A stretch of 64,000 nucleotides of DNA from Bifidobacteriaceae bacterium UBA2724. GTDB taxonomy: Bacteria > Actinomycetota > Actinomycetes > Actinomycetales > Bifidobacteriaceae. Numbering within the stretch: the stretch's first letter is position 1; each line of letters starts with the position of its first letter. Location: NCBI GenBank assembly GCA_002353815.1, contig DEKK01000003.1, positions 339,002 to 403,001 on the forward strand, read 5' to 3'. The position numbers were made by a program, and so were the translations under genes. The notes beneath the pieces are model-generated. The model had not been told where the DNA came from. It saw only the letters and a list, made by a program, of their open reading frames with translations, and searched no databases. Below, piece after piece: positions 33,909-43,438 of this stretch.

Positions 33909-35324
33909 ATGAAAGCCTGCGCAAATTGCGGGACTCCGAACCCCGACGATGCTGCCCAGTGCACCAATTGCGGTGCTCAGCTGAACCAGGCACCCCAGAT
34001 GATGCCGACCGGTGCTGTTCCGCAGCAGCCGGTTGATCCGTCCCAGGCCATGCCGACCGGCGCCATCCCGCAAGGGGCGCCGCAGATGATGCCGACCGGT
34101 GCCATCCCGCAGGGCGCGCCGCAGATGATGCCGACCGGTGCCATCCCGCAGGGCGCGCCGCAGGCTGGCGCTCCGGTAGCCGCGAAGAAGCCGGTGAAGA
34201 AGGGCCCCATCATCGCCATTGCCATCGCGGTGGTCGTCATCGTCATTGCCGTCATCGCCACGGTCAAGGTCGTCGGCAACATGAGCGACCCCGAGAATGT
34301 CGTCAATGACTACGTCACCGCTCTGTCCGATGGACGCTACGGCGATGCCATCGGAATGGAGGATTCCTCACTCACCGACCAGCAGAAAGCGCTGCTGGTC
34401 AATTCCATCATGAAGGATCCCGGCGATCGCATCTCGAATGTGCGCGTGTCGGAAGGCGGCAGCAAGTCGGGCAGCACCCGTAGCTTCAAGATCAAGTACT
34501 CGTTTGGCGATCAGGACCAGAGCGCCACGATTACTTTGAAGAAGGACGGCAAGAAAGGACTCGTCGACAAGTGGAAGTTCACGAAGTCCATGCTTAGCGA
34601 CATCTTCATCGTCTACCCGAAGAGCACCAATCCCACCATCACCATCAATGATGTGACGGTCGGCGGCGATAATTCGTATTACGATGCCAAGGACCTCGAT
34701 CTGAGCTCCATGTACTACAGTTCCTCCACCACCTACGCCTTCTATCGCTTCGCTGCCTATCCGGGCAAGTACGATGTGTCGTTCTCGGGCGGTTCGAAGT
34801 ATGTCGCGCTGAGCACCGATAGCTCCGACGCCAAGGCCACCTCGTCGTATGTGAACATCGCCACTCCGAAGGATGACGACGACTCCGACAACCAGACCTA
34901 TGTGAGCGATCGTGCGCTGGTTGTCTACCCAATCGTCACCGACGACCTCACAAAGGACCTCGGCAGCCAGCTCAAGAAGGCCTACGGTTCCTGCATTGAT
35001 ACCGCCAACAGCGGCAAGGAGCCCGATGACACGTGCGACATCTATTGGAGCAGCAACCACAGCGACTCCAGCTATACGAACTGGAAGTACTCGGTTGGCT
35101 CGGATCCCGAGCTCAGCTCGACGTACTTCTCGTCCGATCAGAGTGACGATGGCACGATCAACGGAACCTTCACCGCCACCGCCAAGTACGACTATTCGTA
35201 CACCTTCAACTGGTCAGATGGCGACACTGACGACTATTCGAACACCAGCTATTCGTATCTGTATGGCACCTTCTCCATCAAAGGCGACGATCTCACTGTC
35301 AAGCTGACGGATTCAAGCTACTGA
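33909..35324 (+). CDS. Zinc-ribbon, single-pass membrane protein, TcaA-like
   Basis: This 471-residue protein has an N-terminal double-CxxC zinc ribbon (CANCGTPNPDDAAQCTNCG, residues 4-22), a Pro/Gln/Met linker of about 65 residues with three MPTGAIPQGAPQ repeats, a basic stop-transfer (KKPVKKG), one membrane helix (about 101-122) and a large exported domain rich in Ser, Thr, Asp and Tyr. The order matches TcaA/YvbJ-type envelope proteins of Gram-positives, whose cytosolic ribbon and external domains are linked to envelope stress. A paralogue follows 253 bases downstream. Function is unknown here. Confidence 0.8.
   Translation: MKACANCGTPNPDDAAQCTNCGAQLNQAPQMMPTGAVPQQPVDPSQAMPTGAIPQGAPQMMPTGAIPQGAPQMMPTGAIPQGAPQAGAPVAAKKPVKKGPIIAIAIAVVVIVIAVIATVKVVGNMSDPENVVNDYVTALSDGRYGDAIGMEDSSLTDQQKALLVNSIMKDPGDRISNVRVSEGGSKSGSTRSFKIKYSFGDQDQSATITLKKDGKKGLVDKWKFTKSMLSDIFIVYPKSTNPTITINDVTVGGDNSYYDAKDLDLSSMYYSSSTTYAFYRFAAYPGKYDVSFSGGSKYVALSTDSSDAKATSSYVNIATPKDDDDSDNQTYVSDRALVVYPIVTDDLTKDLGSQLKKAYGSCIDTANSGKEPDDTCDIYWSSNHSDSSYTNWKYSVGSDPELSSTYFSSDQSDDGTINGTFTATAKYDYSYTFNWSDGDTDDYSNTSYSYLYGTFSIKGDDLTVKLTDSSY
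34050..34163 (+). repeat. 39-bp tandem repeats in the zinc-ribbon gene linker
   Basis: Three units begin at 34050, 34089 and 34128, the last lacking its final ATG; a degenerate unit lies before them. Each encodes MPTGAIPQGAPQM. Units two and three are identical, so recent slippage or recombination is likely and copy number may vary between strains. Confidence 0.95.
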
Positions 35325-35438
35325 CAGACAGATCGCCGGAACCCCGTCACCTAGGTCACAGGCGGACAATCCACCCACAGGCCGCGACGGGCATCGGCGA
35401 CAGGATGCCGGCACCACGCCGGCAGCTCAGTGGAACCC

Positions 35439-35476
35439 AACGGGGGCGGGCGCATTGCCCGTCCCCGTTCTTTGTG
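35439..35476 (+). terminator. Terminator after the first zinc-ribbon gene
   Basis: AACGGGGGCGGGC pairs with GCCCGTCCCCGTT (one G-T pair) around a 5-base loop, followed by CTTTGT. Confidence 0.8.
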
Positions 35477-35577
35477 AGCGGACGAGGCGATGAAGGGCCG
35501 TGCTAGCATTCAAAGAGACATTTCTTTCGGCGAATCCGGCGATTCATCGCTTAACACATGCATGCAAGCGAGGCAAG

Positions 35578-37206
35578 ATGATGACGGTCTGTCAACATTG
35601 CGGGAACTCGAATCCCCCCAAGGCTCGGTTCTGTTTCAAATGCGGGGCCAAGCTGCAGGCCACTCCCGCGTCTGGTCGCATCGATCCGGCCGCGCTCTTC
35701 ACCTTCTCTTCCACGCAGGACTCGGCGGATGACACTCCTGACCGGCGGCCTGCGCTCGATGTCGCCGATGAAGAAAACCCGCAGGCGCCGGAACCACAGG
35801 CGCCGACGCTGACGGAAACGGATCGGCACGACGACCACAGGCCGTCACGCCGATCCGAAGGCGCCCAGGAGGGGCAGGAAGACGATGGGGACCGCGCCGC
35901 GGCGTCGGATCCCGCACAGGCGCATGAAACCACCGAAACGCCAGGTTCTTCCACGGAATCCGATGCACCCGCCGAATCCGCGACGCCTGCCGAGGCGGCC
36001 GAAACTGCCGAAGCCGCCCCGGGCTCTGTGATGCAGCGGATCCCGTTCGACATGGCCCGTGGGGCGACGTCGGACCAGCCCAATCCCATCCTTGTGGCCG
36101 ACGAGAGCATCGAGATGAAAGCGGCGGCAGGGAAGGGCCACTCCCGCGCCCTCCGCATCACGATAATCGCCGTCGTCGCAGCCATCGTGGTCGTCGCGAC
36201 AGCCGTGGTGGGGCGTGGATTCGCCAACCGCGCGGATGACCCCACTCCGATGGTCGAGAGATACATCCAGGCGTTGCAGGACGGCGACTATTCCAAGGCG
36301 GCCTCGATGGAGCGCGGCGACCTCACCGATGCGCAGAAGACGCTGCTTTCCGCCCCGGCGCAGGACTCCGCCTATGCAATGTCGCAGATCACCATGGCAT
36401 CCGCGGGCGCTGACGGCGACACGCGGTCGTACGACGTGAGCTATTCCTTCGCCGGGAAGACGCAGAAATCCACCATCGTCGTGACGAAGGACGCCAACGG
36501 AGCCTGGCGGTTCACGTCGTCGCTCATGTCCGCGCTGTACGTGACCGTGCCAAGCGGTCTCGCCGACGGCGTCACCGTCAACGGGCTCGATCTGGCGGCC
36601 GGCAACGCCACCGGAAGCGCAGACGCATCATCCAGCCTGTGCCGGAGCTCCTGCGACGTGTTCCGCTTCGCCGTGTATCCTGGCCGGTACGCCGTGTCGG
36701 TGGATTCCGACACCACGTTCTTCACGCTCGGGGTCGCCGCCGACAGCGACGACGACATCACCATCGCCAGCTCCGCGACCAACGAATACAACAACGCGGC
36801 GATTTACGACGCCCAGCCGACCGCTGACCTGAAATCCAAGATAACAAGCCAGCTCGCCACCGCCTATCGTTCGTGCATATCCTCCGCCAACGCGGGCGAG
36901 GAACCCGAAGGCGCCTGCGGAGTGTATTGGTCGGATCTGCATTCCGACGCGCAATACAGCAACTGGCGCTACACGCAGACCTCGGCCCCGTCGCTTGACG
37001 GGGATTACGATGGCATCACCCTCACGGATCCGCAGGATGGCGCTGACATCAGCGGCACTTTCTCCGCCAACGCCGCATACACCTACGAATACGATTTCAC
37101 CTGGTCGAACGGCACCGTGGACCACGAAGTGTCCGCCGGCACCTCCGCGCTCACCGGCACGTTCTCGATAACCGACGGCACCGTGACCGTCTCGTTGGGG
37201 AAGTGA
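35578..37206 (+). CDS. Zinc-ribbon, single-pass membrane protein, TcaA-like paralogue
   Basis: This 542-residue paralogue of the preceding gene shares the same plan: zinc ribbon CQHCGNSNPPKARFCFKCG (residues 5-23), a linker, a membrane helix (about 195-215) and an exported domain. Shared motifs are YVTALSDGRYGDA / YIQALQDGDYSKA, FRFAAYPGKYDVS / FRFAVYPGRYAVS and SNWKY / SNWRY. The linker here is much longer (about 165 residues), Glu/Ala/Pro-rich and has no MPTGAIPQ repeats. The ATG at 35578 is preferred: the 26 upstream codons do not match the ribbon start. Probable envelope sensor or structural protein. Confidence 0.8.
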   Translation: MMTVCQHCGNSNPPKARFCFKCGAKLQATPASGRIDPAALFTFSSTQDSADDTPDRRPALDVADEENPQAPEPQAPTLTETDRHDDHRPSRRSEGAQEGQEDDGDRAAASDPAQAHETTETPGSSTESDAPAESATPAEAAETAEAAPGSVMQRIPFDMARGATSDQPNPILVADESIEMKAAAGKGHSRALRITIIAVVAAIVVVATAVVGRGFANRADDPTPMVERYIQALQDGDYSKAASMERGDLTDAQKTLLSAPAQDSAYAMSQITMASAGADGDTRSYDVSYSFAGKTQKSTIVVTKDANGAWRFTSSLMSALYVTVPSGLADGVTVNGLDLAAGNATGSADASSSLCRSSCDVFRFAVYPGRYAVSVDSDTTFFTLGVAADSDDDITIASSATNEYNNAAIYDAQPTADLKSKITSQLATAYRSCISSANAGEEPEGACGVYWSDLHSDAQYSNWRYTQTSAPSLDGDYDGITLTDPQDGADISGTFSANAAYTYEYDFTWSNGTVDHEVSAGTSALTGTFSITDGTVTVSLGK

Positions 37207-37333
37207 GCGACGGAAACCGCCATCCGGGTGTGAGGCATGTCGATTGCCGCAGACGCCCGCGGGGCGGCGGACGGACGGCGCAGGCAGCCCCGCGCCGCCC
37301 GCCACAGTCAAGGGATGGGGCATACTTGGACTT

Positions 37334-37999
37334 ATGAGCAATAAGAAAAGGACCACCGCGCCGGTGAAGCAGCCCAAGCTTCCTTTCGAGAGCGAACAGG
37401 ACGGCACCGATTCCGCGTTGCTTCCGTGGAGCTACCGCCATGGGCGTGTGCTGGGCATGACGGTGACGGCCGTGAGCGCCGTGTGCGCGGTGCTCGTCGG
37501 CACATTCGTCTACCGCGTGGGATTGCGCCAGAATGTCCCCGTCGGTCTGCTCATTGCGCTGATGCTCGTCGCGCTCTCGTCGTGGAGCGCCCGCGCCCGC
37601 ACGGGCACCTGGGGATTGGTGTTGCATTTCGTGATCAGCGCCTGTGTGCTCACCGTCATGGGCGATGACAACGGAGGCCGCATCTATCTGCTGGTGCGCA
37701 GCGCGCAGGTGTTCCCCACATGGATCATGAACAACGCCGTGTATATCTGGATGTTCGGCATGGTGGCGATCCAGCTCGTCATCATGTTCCTGCCCCACAG
37801 GTTCTTCGTTATCCCGCCCCGCGAAGTCGCGCCGGATGACGAGGCGGATGGCGCACAGCACGAAGGCCGCAAGCGCGGTGCACACACGGCGACGGACGCG
37901 ACCGCCGAAGAACCGCAGGACGCCGCGGATGGCGAACGTTTCCAGAAGCAGGACGCCGACACCAACGCCGACGCCGACGCCACGAAGGACCGCGCATGA
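37334..37999 (+). CDS. Small polytopic membrane protein of unknown function
   Basis: This 221-residue protein has a basic N-terminus, four hydrophobic segments (about 40-58, 62-78, 88-106 and 128-152) and a hydrophilic, acidic C-terminal tail of about 60 residues. It is not recognised. Its TGA overlaps the pheA ATG (ATGA), so the two are translationally coupled, which suggests operon membership but not an aromatic amino-acid role. The ATG at 37334 has no strong ribosome site. Confidence 0.7.
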   Translation: MSNKKRTTAPVKQPKLPFESEQDGTDSALLPWSYRHGRVLGMTVTAVSAVCAVLVGTFVYRVGLRQNVPVGLLIALMLVALSSWSARARTGTWGLVLHFVISACVLTVMGDDNGGRIYLLVRSAQVFPTWIMNNAVYIWMFGMVAIQLVIMFLPHRFFVIPPREVAPDDEADGAQHEGRKRGAHTATDATAEEPQDAADGERFQKQDADTNADADATKDRA

Positions 38000-38964
38000 G
38001 CACGATCCCGCTGTACTATCTTGGGCCGCGCGGCACATTCACGCAGCAGGCCGCCAACACCGTCGTCCCGCGCCTGTCACGGGTGTCGGGGCATGGCTTC
38101 GACACCCGCGAGGCCTCCACCGCCATCGAGATCTTCGACCGCGTCGCCGCCCGTGACGGCTGGGGGGTGGTCGCTTGGGAGAACAACGTCGAGGGATATG
38201 TGGTGCCCAATCTTGACGCGCTCCTCGACGCCGCCGGCATCGCCGCCGTGGAACGTGTGGTCGTCGACATCGCGTTCGACGCATTCGTCCTGCCGGGCCA
38301 TGGCGAGCTCACCGAAGTGACGGCGCACCCCCATGGGCTGGCGCAATGCTCGGGGTTCATCAAGGGCATGGGAGTCACGCCCCGGCCCGCCGATTCCAAC
38401 GCGGCGGCGTGCCGCGACGTGGGGACCCACCAGATCGCGCTCGGTCCCAGCCTGTGCGGCGAGCTCTACGGCCTGCAGACATACCGGCGGGCCGTGCAGG
38501 ACTTCCAGGGGGCCCATACGGATTTCCTCGTCATCGCGCCCCGCGACGACGCGCGCGCCTATCTGCGCGCGATGCGCGGCGAACCGGGCATGGACGATGC
38601 CGACGGCTATGAGTCGATCCTCGGCCTCGTGCCGCTGAACACCGGCCCGGGCGCGCTCGCCAACCTGCTCGATGTCTTCCGTGACGCCGGGCTCAACATG
38701 ACGAGCTTCATCTCACGTCCCATCAAAGGGCAGGACGGCACGTACTCGTTCGCCGCCACCATCGACGCGGCCCCGTGGAAGCCCAGCTTCCACGCCGTGC
38801 TCGAACGCGTCACCGACGCCGACACATGGGCGAAGACCCTCGCGGTGTACCGGCGTCCCGACAGGCCGTATCCGCCTGTCAGCGCATGGATGCTGCCCAG
38901 CGGCGGCGTGAAACCGGGCAATGACACATCTCAGGACAAAGACAGGGAGCTGCTGTGGCAATGA
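37996..38964 (+). CDS. pheA: Prephenate dehydratase
   Basis: This enzyme decarboxylates and dehydrates prephenate to phenylpyruvate, the step to phenylalanine. Its 322 residues begin with YYLGPRGTFTQQAA and include WENNVEGYVVPNLDAL, HPHGLAQCSGF and the dehydratase core, with a C-terminal ACT regulatory domain (about 205-285; GALANLLDVFRDAGLNMTSFISRPIKG) for phenylalanine feedback. No chorismate mutase domain is fused. It overlaps the upstream gene by 4 bases and the tyrA start by 4-10 bases. Confidence 0.95.
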   Translation: MSTIPLYYLGPRGTFTQQAANTVVPRLSRVSGHGFDTREASTAIEIFDRVAARDGWGVVAWENNVEGYVVPNLDALLDAAGIAAVERVVVDIAFDAFVLPGHGELTEVTAHPHGLAQCSGFIKGMGVTPRPADSNAAACRDVGTHQIALGPSLCGELYGLQTYRRAVQDFQGAHTDFLVIAPRDDARAYLRAMRGEPGMDDADGYESILGLVPLNTGPGALANLLDVFRDAGLNMTSFISRPIKGQDGTYSFAATIDAAPWKPSFHAVLERVTDADTWAKTLAVYRRPDRPYPPVSAWMLPSGGVKPGNDTSQDKDRELLWQ

Positions 38965-39998
38965 TTGTTGATGGTCTTCACAAGGATCTGCACACGTTGA
39001 GCGTGGGAATCGCAGGCCTGGGACTCATCGGCGGTTCCCTTGCGCAGCGCTTCGCCAAGGCGGGTGTGCGCACCGTCGCCTGGAACCACCATCCCACGCC
39101 GTATGCCGACGCCCGCGCCGAAGGCATCGAATGCGTCGACACCGTCGAGGAACTGGCGGCGGCGGACCTCGACATCCTGTTCCTGTGCACGCCTCTCAAG
39201 GCCATGGACGACGTGCTGGCGCGCATCGCCCCGGTGATCGGGCAGCGCACGACACTCAGCGACGTGGGCAGCGTGAAGACGCAGGTCCACGACGCCGTGG
39301 TCGCGGCGGGCCTGGGCAAGCAGTACGTGGGCGCCCATCCCATGGCAGGGTCGGAATTCTCGGGATTCCAGGCATCGTCCGCCGATTTGCTCGACGGGGC
39401 CCTGTGGGCGCTGACCTTCGACGACACCACGGATTATTTCCGCTACCTGCTCATGGCCCGCACGATCACCGAAACCTTGGGAAACACGTTCATCGGCATA
39501 GACAACGCGACACATGACCGCGCCGCCGCCCTCATCAGCCACATGCCGCATGTCGTCGCGACCGTGCTCGCCAACACCCTCACGGAATCGCCCGAATGCA
39601 ACGTGGCGGTGGCGCTGTCCGCCGGGTCGTGGCGCGACATGACGCGCGTCGCCCTCACGGACCCCGACCGCACCCGCGCCATGATCGAAGAGAACCCTGC
39701 GAACGTCGCCGAACTGACGCGCGAAGTGGCGCAGCGGCTCAACGAGGTCGCCGACATGCTCGACGACCCGCACGCGCATTCCTTCGAGCTCGCCGATTTC
39801 TTCGCCCTGGCGGACCCCTACCGCCGCTACAAGCAGGCTCAGCGCGAGAACGCCCCCATCAGCGAGGGCACGCTCAGCGTGTATTCGATGTCGTGGCGCC
39901 GGGAACTGTGCGAATCCGCCGAACGTGGCGAACGCATCACCCACGTCGATGCGATCCGCACGTTCTCCATCGCATGGCGCGAGATCAGCGATATGTGA
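38961..39998 (+). CDS. tyrA: Prephenate dehydrogenase
   Basis: This NAD+-dependent enzyme converts prephenate to 4-hydroxyphenylpyruvate for tyrosine. The Rossmann motif IAGLGLIGGSLAQRF (about 16-30), LFLCTPL, DVGSVKTQV, GAHPMAGSEFSGF (catalytic histidine) and DNATHDRAAALISHMPHVVA are present. The ATG at 38961 overlaps the pheA TGA (ATGA); the in-frame GTG at 38955, 5 bases after GGGAG, is an alternative start. pheA-tyrA coupling gives balanced Phe and Tyr synthesis. Confidence 0.95.
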   Translation: MIVDGLHKDLHTLSVGIAGLGLIGGSLAQRFAKAGVRTVAWNHHPTPYADARAEGIECVDTVEELAAADLDILFLCTPLKAMDDVLARIAPVIGQRTTLSDVGSVKTQVHDAVVAAGLGKQYVGAHPMAGSEFSGFQASSADLLDGALWALTFDDTTDYFRYLLMARTITETLGNTFIGIDNATHDRAAALISHMPHVVATVLANTLTESPECNVAVALSAGSWRDMTRVALTDPDRTRAMIEENPANVAELTREVAQRLNEVADMLDDPHAHSFELADFFALADPYRRYKQAQRENAPISEGTLSVYSMSWRRELCESAERGERITHVDAIRTFSIAWREISDM

Positions 39999-40063
39999 CG
40001 GCTCGACGCCAAGCCGGCGATCTGCGACGGCGCTCGCGGCGCCCTCGAGGCACGGCGCGGCAC

Positions 40064-40318
40064 CTATCGTGCGGCGCGCCGAGGACGTTCGGGAACCGGT
40101 TTGAGACGCACGATGGTCTCGACCGGGATCGACACGCGTTGCGCGGGGCGGCGTCCGTTCGCCGACGGGTCGCGGTCGACGATCAGCGTCTCGCCGTCCC
40201 ATGAGACGACGTGGCCTATCACATCGTTGTAGGTGCGACGTCCCGTGGCTTCGTCCATGCCCGCATCGGTGCGGACCACGATGCGCGCGCCGGTGGGAAT
40301 AATCTGTGGCAATTGCAT
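40064..40318 (-). CDS. Small SH3-like protein, actinobacterial
   Basis: This 84-residue protein, starting MQLPQIIPTGARIVVRT, consists of predicted beta strands (IVVRTD, DVIGHVVSWDGETLIVDRD, RVSIPVETIVRLKPVP) ending PRRAAR. The pattern recalls the barrel domain fused in front of GNAT acetyltransferases in many actinobacteria; here it stands alone. Function is unknown. It is divergent from xerC with starts 89 bases apart. Confidence 0.75.
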   Translation of the reverse strand: MQLPQIIPTGARIVVRTDAGMDEATGRRTYNDVIGHVVSWDGETLIVDRDPSANGRRPAQRVSIPVETIVRLKPVPERPRRAAR

Positions 40319-40407
40319 GTCTCCACCTTACGCAAGCGGGGACGCTGGATACAATGGTCGACACGAGCCGACGCGGTGGACGCTGCAGCCGGCGAGAGGG
40401 GGAGGAC

Positions 40408-41541
40408 ATGGGCAACGGAACGCATGACGGTGCGCGGGACGGCGCCTCCGAGTCCGCGGCACTGCGCGCCATGCGCGGCGCCGAGCCCGCGTTCGTTGCC
40501 TTCGTCACCTACATCACGTCCAACCGCGGGCTGTCCGCCCATACCGTCGCCTCGTATTCCTCCGACATCCGCGAATGCCTGGGGGTGCTGTTGCGGCGGG
40601 GCGTCGCCGACATCGACGATGTGACGCTCGCCGACCTGCGCATCTGGATCGCGCACGAGTCCCGCGACCATGCCAAATCCAGCATGGCGCGCAAAATAGT
40701 GGCGGTGCGGTCCTTCTTCGCTTTCTGCGCCACGCATGGGGTGACGCGCCACGACCCCGCCGAATCTTTGACGACCCCCAAGCTGCCCAAGATGCTGCCC
40801 ACCGTGCTCACCGCTGAGCAGGCCCGCACCATGATGGATGCCGCCGACGCCATCGCAGGGGAGACGGACGGGTCGGCGGGCGTGCCGGCGTCCGGTGAAC
40901 GAACGCCTGGTGAGCGGACGACCGGTGAACGAACGCCCGGCGTGCAGACACCTGCCGACGGGACACCCCTGGCATCGCGGCCCGACACGCAGGCGCAGGA
41001 CGGCGGGCGGCCGTCCTTGCCCCGTGCCATGGCGCTCGCGCAGCGCGATGCCGCCATCGTCGAGGTGCTCTACGCCACGGGCATCCGCGTCGCCGAGCTC
41101 GTGTCGCTCGATCTCGACGACATCGACTTTTCGCAGCGCACCATGCGGGTCACGGGCAAGGGCAGCAAGACGCGCGTCGTGCCCTTCGGCGCTCCCGCCC
41201 TCACTTCCCTCGACACGTGGCTTGACGAGGGGCGCCCCGTGGTGCTCGCCCGGGCCGCTGCGCCGACGCAGGCGGTGTTCCTCGGCGCGCGTGGCGGCCG
41301 CATCAACCAGCGTCAGGCTCGGGACGTCGTGCACCGGCTCGCCCGCCAGTCCGGCGTCCCGGACGTCGGCCCGCATGCCTTGCGTCATTCCGCCGCCACG
41401 CACCTTCTCAACGGGGGAGCCGACCTGCGCGAGGTGCAGGAGTTGCTCGGCCATTCCTCGCTGAGCACGACCCAGCGGTACACGCATGTTTCCATCGAGC
41501 AGATGGCCGAGACGTACCGCCGCGCTTTCCCGCGTGCCTGA
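40408..41541 (+). CDS. xerC: Tyrosine recombinase XerC, with an unusual linker insertion
   Basis: This partner of XerD acts at dif. It is 377 residues, above the usual 300, from the ATG at 40408 (GGGGGAGGAC upstream). The N-terminal core-binding domain spans about 30-140. A Pro/Thr/Gly-rich, partly repeated insert occupies about 151-208 (GERTPGERTTGERTPG). The catalytic domain has Arg in ATGIRVAELVSLDL, TGKGSKTRVVP, HALRHSAATHLL, and LGHSSLSTTQRYTHV. It is assigned XerC because xerD is clearly placed elsewhere. Confidence 0.92.
   Translation: MGNGTHDGARDGASESAALRAMRGAEPAFVAFVTYITSNRGLSAHTVASYSSDIRECLGVLLRRGVADIDDVTLADLRIWIAHESRDHAKSSMARKIVAVRSFFAFCATHGVTRHDPAESLTTPKLPKMLPTVLTAEQARTMMDAADAIAGETDGSAGVPASGERTPGERTTGERTPGVQTPADGTPLASRPDTQAQDGGRPSLPRAMALAQRDAAIVEVLYATGIRVAELVSLDLDDIDFSQRTMRVTGKGSKTRVVPFGAPALTSLDTWLDEGRPVVLARAAAPTQAVFLGARGGRINQRQARDVVHRLARQSGVPDVGPHALRHSAATHLLNGGADLREVQELLGHSSLSTTQRYTHVSIEQMAETYRRAFPRA
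40892..40937 (+). repeat. 16-bp direct repeat within the xerC insert
   Basis: CCGGTGAACGAACGCC occurs at 40892-40907 and 40922-40937, 30 bases apart, with a diverged copy between. It encodes the GERTPGERT stretch and is a likely slippage product. Confidence 0.85.
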
Positions 41542-41782
41542 CCGTCCGTCCCGCGGAAATCCCCGGCGCGCAGCGTTCCCCGTCTCGACTGCGCAGAATT
41601 GGTTACATGGCGGACAGATGTCCACAATGCGGTTGGATAATGTTTGCTTCCCGCGTCTGCTCTGGATTCATTCGACAGTCAGTGGTATTTTGCGAACCGT
41701 TCTGTGTGCATCTGACGAAGATGCTGTGACGGGCGGTCGATGCCATCGGCAATCGGGGATCCGCCGCGGAAGGAGAAGAGGA

Positions 41783-43429
41783 ATGCGATTGCATTCGAAG
41801 GTGATCGGTGCGGCGTTGTGCGTCGCATCGATCGTGGCGCCCCTTGCTGCATGCGGCGGTTCGCGGTCGCAGCAGATGGACGGCATGATCATCAGCTACC
41901 AGGCCAGCGAGCCCCAAAATCCGCTGATCCCCGGAGATACGAACGAGACCGGCGGCGGCCATGTGATCGACATGCTTTTCGCCGGGCTCATCGGCTACGA
42001 CAAGGACGGCAACGTCGTCAACGAGGTGGCCAAGAGCATCACCCCCGAAAACGGCAACAAACGCTACCGCGTGGTGCTCAACGACGACTGGACTTTCGAC
42101 GACGGCACCAAGGTCACCGCGGAGTCGTTCACCAGGGCGTGGAGCTACACGGCCAACGCCACGAACGCCCAGATGAACGCCAGCTTCTTCGCATCCATCA
42201 AGGGGTACGACGCCCTGCAGAAGTCCGGCGTGGCGTCGGACGCCCAGCTCCCGGGCCTCACGGTCGTCTCCGAGACCGAGTTCACCATCGACCTGACCGA
42301 GGCGTCGGCGACATTCCCCACCATGCTCGGGGGCGAGGCGTTCTTCCCGCTGCCCGACAGTTTCTACGACGACCCGGCCGCCTTCGGCAGCCATCCGATC
42401 GGCGACGGCCCCTACAAGTTCGACTCCTGGACGCATAACCAGAACATCCTCGTGCGCCGCAACGACACCTACCATGGCAATTTCCCCGCCAGGAACGACG
42501 GCATCAACTTCGTGATCTACACCGACGCCGACACCGCGTATTCCGACGTGCAGGCCGGCAACCTCGACCTGCTCGACAACATTCCGTCGTCGTCATCCGT
42601 CACGTTCCAGTACGACCCCACGGTGCAGGCGGTCAACAACCCCGGCTCCGTGCTGCAGACCTTCACGTTCCCCAACGACATGGACCATTTCGGCGACGAT
42701 GAGGAAGGGCACCTGCGGCGCCAGGCGGTATCGATGGCCATCAACCGCGAGACGCTGTGCAAGAAGATCCTCGGCGGCACCGCGACGCCCGCCACGGACT
42801 TCCTCTCGCCGGTGATCCCCGGATACTCCGACAGCCTCGACGGCGCCGACGTCCTCACCTACGACCCCGACAAGGCCAAGGAACTGTGGGCCGAGGCCGA
42901 CGCCATCAACCCGTGGGACAACGACACCGACGTCCTCAAGTTCTCGTACAACGCCGACAACCCCTCGGCCAAGAGCATCTATGACGCGGTGGCGCACTAC
43001 GTGTCGAACTCGCTGGGCATCAGGGCGGTCACCAACCCGGTCTCGACGTTCGCCGAATACCGCCAGGAGATCACCGACCGCAAGCTCAAGACGGCGTTCC
43101 GCACCGGCTGGCAGCCGGATTACCCCGCCGCCGACAACTACCTCGTGCAGCTCTACGACTCCGCCGCGGCCGACGGCAACGGCGCGAACGACGGTGACTA
43201 CAAGAGCCCCGAGTTCGACAAGCTCATGGACAAGGCAGCCGCGGCACCGACCATCGGGGAAGCCAACGAGTACTACCAGCAGGGTGAAGAAATCCTGCTC
43301 AACGACCTTCCGGCCGTGCCTCTCTTCTACCAGAACGCAGCCATCGTGAGCGCCCAGGGCGTGCACAACGTGGAGACGAACTGGAAGAACATGCCCGTGC
43401 TGCAGGACGTGACGAAAGACATGGAGTAA
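41783..43429 (+). CDS. oppA: Oligopeptide ABC transporter substrate-binding lipoprotein
   Basis: This 548-residue lipoprotein of the SBP_bac_5 family has signal MRLHSKVIGAALC...PLAAC with cysteine about residue 25, and is anchored on the outer face of the membrane. It starts after AAGGAGAAGAGGA. Family motifs are QASEPQNPLIP, NGNKRYRVVLNDDWTFDDGTKVTAESFTRAW, GDGPYKFDSW, VRRNDTYHG, RRQAVSMAINRETL and QPDYPAADNYL. The ligand is a di- or oligopeptide by family. First gene of oppA-B-C-DF; oppB starts 9 bases after its stop. Confidence 0.92.
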   Translation: MRLHSKVIGAALCVASIVAPLAACGGSRSQQMDGMIISYQASEPQNPLIPGDTNETGGGHVIDMLFAGLIGYDKDGNVVNEVAKSITPENGNKRYRVVLNDDWTFDDGTKVTAESFTRAWSYTANATNAQMNASFFASIKGYDALQKSGVASDAQLPGLTVVSETEFTIDLTEASATFPTMLGGEAFFPLPDSFYDDPAAFGSHPIGDGPYKFDSWTHNQNILVRRNDTYHGNFPARNDGINFVIYTDADTAYSDVQAGNLDLLDNIPSSSSVTFQYDPTVQAVNNPGSVLQTFTFPNDMDHFGDDEEGHLRRQAVSMAINRETLCKKILGGTATPATDFLSPVIPGYSDSLDGADVLTYDPDKAKELWAEADAINPWDNDTDVLKFSYNADNPSAKSIYDAVAHYVSNSLGIRAVTNPVSTFAEYRQEITDRKLKTAFRTGWQPDYPAADNYLVQLYDSAAADGNGANDGDYKSPEFDKLMDKAAAAPTIGEANEYYQQGEEILLNDLPAVPLFYQNAAIVSAQGVHNVETNWKNMPVLQDVTKDME

Positions 43430-43438
43430 GGGGAAGGA

